From Candidatus Hydrogenedentota bacterium (lineage in GTDB: Bacteria > Hydrogenedentota > Hydrogenedentia > Hydrogenedentales > SLHB01), in NCBI GenBank assembly GCA_023384315.1, contig JAHDWY010000040.1:7375-13945 (forward strand): a stretch of 6,571 bases of DNA, in the 5' to 3' direction. Of this stretch, positions 5,260 through 6,571 are shown in pieces (within the stretch, counting starts at the first letter, position 1; every line of letters begins with the position of its first letter). The notes under the pieces were generated by a model that searched no databases, was not told where the DNA came from, and saw only the letters and a list, made by a program, of their open reading frames with translations. A program made the position numbers and the translations under genes.

Positions 5260-6571
5260 ATGCAGCATCGGCCCGCAGATGTCCATCCTAGCGGCTTGAT
5301 TGCCAAGTTGGGGTTGTTTACCGCCTGCATGATCATCATGGGAAACATGATCGGGTCGGGCATTTTCAAGAAGTCCGCGCCCATGGCGGCTGAACTGCAG
5401 TCACCCGGTTTATTGCTGGCGTGTTGGCTGATCGCAGGCATCATGACGCTGTTCGGCGCATTGACCAATGCCGAGATCGCGGGGATGATCGCCGAGCCCG
5501 GCGGCCAGTATCAGTACTTCAAGCGCATGTACGGCCGCGGGTTTGCCTTTCTGTTCGGCTGGTCATCATTTACAGTGATTCAAACCGCGTCCATCAGTTC
5601 CATCGCCTACGTGTTTGGCGAATCGGCCAACGCGTTGATCACGTTTCCGCGTCTGTCGCCGGAGTTGGAGGCATGGACCATCTTCGGACTTTTCTACCCC
5701 CTCGACAACCTTGGCGTAAAGGTCTTCACGATTTTTACCATCACGGCGCTGACTACGGCGAACTATTTTGGTGTCGTGTTTGGAGGCGTCATCGCGAGTA
5801 TGACCACGGTGCTGAAGCTGGCCGGGATCGCGCTGATCATCCTGCTCGGATTGGTGTTGAGCAACGGATCGGCGGCCCATCTGCAACCGGTTCTCGAGAA
5901 TCCGCAGGCCGAGTACGGCTCCTCGCTAGGGCTTTTCGGAGCCATGTTTGCCGCGTTCCTGGGCGCCTTCTGGGCCTACGACGGGTGGAACAACATCACG
6001 TCCCTGGGCGCGGAGGTCCGCAACGCCAAACGGAACATTCCCCTCGCCCTCGGCATCGGCACGCTCGGCGTCATCGGCGTCTATATGATCGTCAATGCGG
6101 CCTATCTCTACGTCATGCCGGTGGACGAGATGGCGGCTCTGGTGGAAACGAAGAACAGCATCGTCGCCGTGGAGGTCATGCGAAACGTCATGGGCGATCG
6201 CGGCGCGCAATTGATCGCGATCCTCATTCTGCTGTCCACCTTCGGGGCGACCAACTGTCAGCTCATGCCCCACTCCCGAGTCTATTTCGCCATGGCGCGC
6301 GATCACCTGTTCTTCAAGGCGGCAGCGACGTGTCATCCGGTGCACAAGACCCCTTCCGTCTCGTTGATCATCCAGGCGGTGTGGGCGTCGCTGCTGGTGA
6401 TGAGCGGCACTTTCGATCAGTTGACGGACATGGTGATCTTCGCGTCGTTTATTTTTTACGGTGCCGGCGCATTTGGTGTGTTCGTGTTGCGCCGGAAGAT
6501 GAAGGACGAGCCACGCCCTTACCGCGTGACTGGATACCCGGTCGTTCCGGCGGTGTTTGTGCTGTTCTGTC
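5260..6571 (+). CDS. APC-superfamily amino acid permease, LAT-like (3' end beyond window)
   Basis: The frame is open from the ATG at 5260 to the right edge (437 codons, most of a protein of about 450-500 residues). TM1 carries the unwound substrate-site motif IGSGIF (31-36). TM6 carries FWAYDGWNN (237-245), followed by the conserved cytoplasmic RNAKRNIP (254-261). PHSRVYFAMARD (337-348) and PYRVTGYPVVP (420-430) are further signatures of this superfamily, closest in look to the L-type/SteT-like exchangers. About eleven membrane segments are visible. It should move an amino acid or a related amine, by exchange or proton symport; substrate and mechanism cannot be read from sequence. It starts 4 nt after the propeller stop and has no recognisable ribosome binding site of its own, so translation is probably coupled to the propeller gene. 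No frameshift or missing motif is seen. Confidence 0.92.
   Translation, partial: MQHRPADVHPSGLIAKLGLFTACMIIMGNMIGSGIFKKSAPMAAELQSPGLLLACWLIAGIMTLFGALTNAEIAGMIAEPGGQYQYFKRMYGRGFAFLFGWSSFTVIQTASISSIAYVFGESANALITFPRLSPELEAWTIFGLFYPLDNLGVKVFTIFTITALTTANYFGVVFGGVIASMTTVLKLAGIALIILLGLVLSNGSAAHLQPVLENPQAEYGSSLGLFGAMFAAFLGAFWAYDGWNNITSLGAEVRNAKRNIPLALGIGTLGVIGVYMIVNAAYLYVMPVDEMAALVETKNSIVAVEVMRNVMGDRGAQLIAILILLSTFGATNCQLMPHSRVYFAMARDHLFFKAAATCHPVHKTPSVSLIIQAVWASLLVMSGTFDQLTDMVIFASFIFYGAGAFGVFVLRRKMKDEPRPYRVTGYPVVPAVFVLFC

Noticed and set aside
4158..5468. Long minus-strand open frame of about 436 codons opposite the propeller gene
   Set aside because: It overlaps the small peptide, the propeller and the permease start, all supported by motifs or signals; its translation shows no domain.

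Overview
This window reads as a chromosomal segment from a GC-rich, Gram-negative-type bacterium. It carries a secreted protein with a Sec signal peptide, a two-transmembrane sensor kinase with an extracytoplasmic sensor domain, and an APC permease. The six-bladed propeller and the large beta-rich secreted protein fit uncultured Planctomycetota/Hydrogenedentota-like genomes as well as Proteobacteria, so I cannot fix the phylum. The two-component pair is clearly of the CreB/CreC type, best known from Gammaproteobacteria.

Minus-strand half (1-3977): creB (GTG start at 3977) and creC (GTG start at 3294) overlap by 4 nt and form one operon. After creC comes a 361-nt gap (1485-1845), then a gene that starts at 1484 and runs off the left edge. 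It encodes a secreted, beta-rich protein of unknown function (at least 494 residues). The gap holds two things. One is a 174-bp element (1635-1808) bounded by near-perfect 32-nt inverted repeats, each of which is itself a hairpin of REP/dRS3-like character. The other is a run of three TTCAC-type pentamers, 11 bp apart, just upstream of the secreted-protein gene. Two adjacent pentamers reproduce the layout of the CreB recognition sequence (TTCAC-N6-TTCAC). The run ends 10 nt before a -10-like hexamer, the geometry expected for an activator of the OmpR/PhoB class.

Plus-strand half (4056-6571): a good sigma70-type promoter (TTGCAC, 17 nt, TATAGT) drives a compact operon transcribed divergently from creB. 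It encodes a 62-residue acidic peptide with no Lys, Arg or His, then a 308-residue six-bladed NHL-type propeller without a signal peptide, then an APC-superfamily amino acid permease that is cut by the right edge.

Working picture: CreC senses an envelope or metabolic cue, phosphorylates CreB, and CreB activates the neighbouring secreted-protein gene, which occupies the place creD holds in the classical creABCD locus. The divergent operon looks like an uptake module (permease plus cytoplasmic propeller plus small peptide) whose substrate cannot be told from sequence. The CreB-target hypothesis and the peptide/propeller/permease operon are the two points most worth following up.
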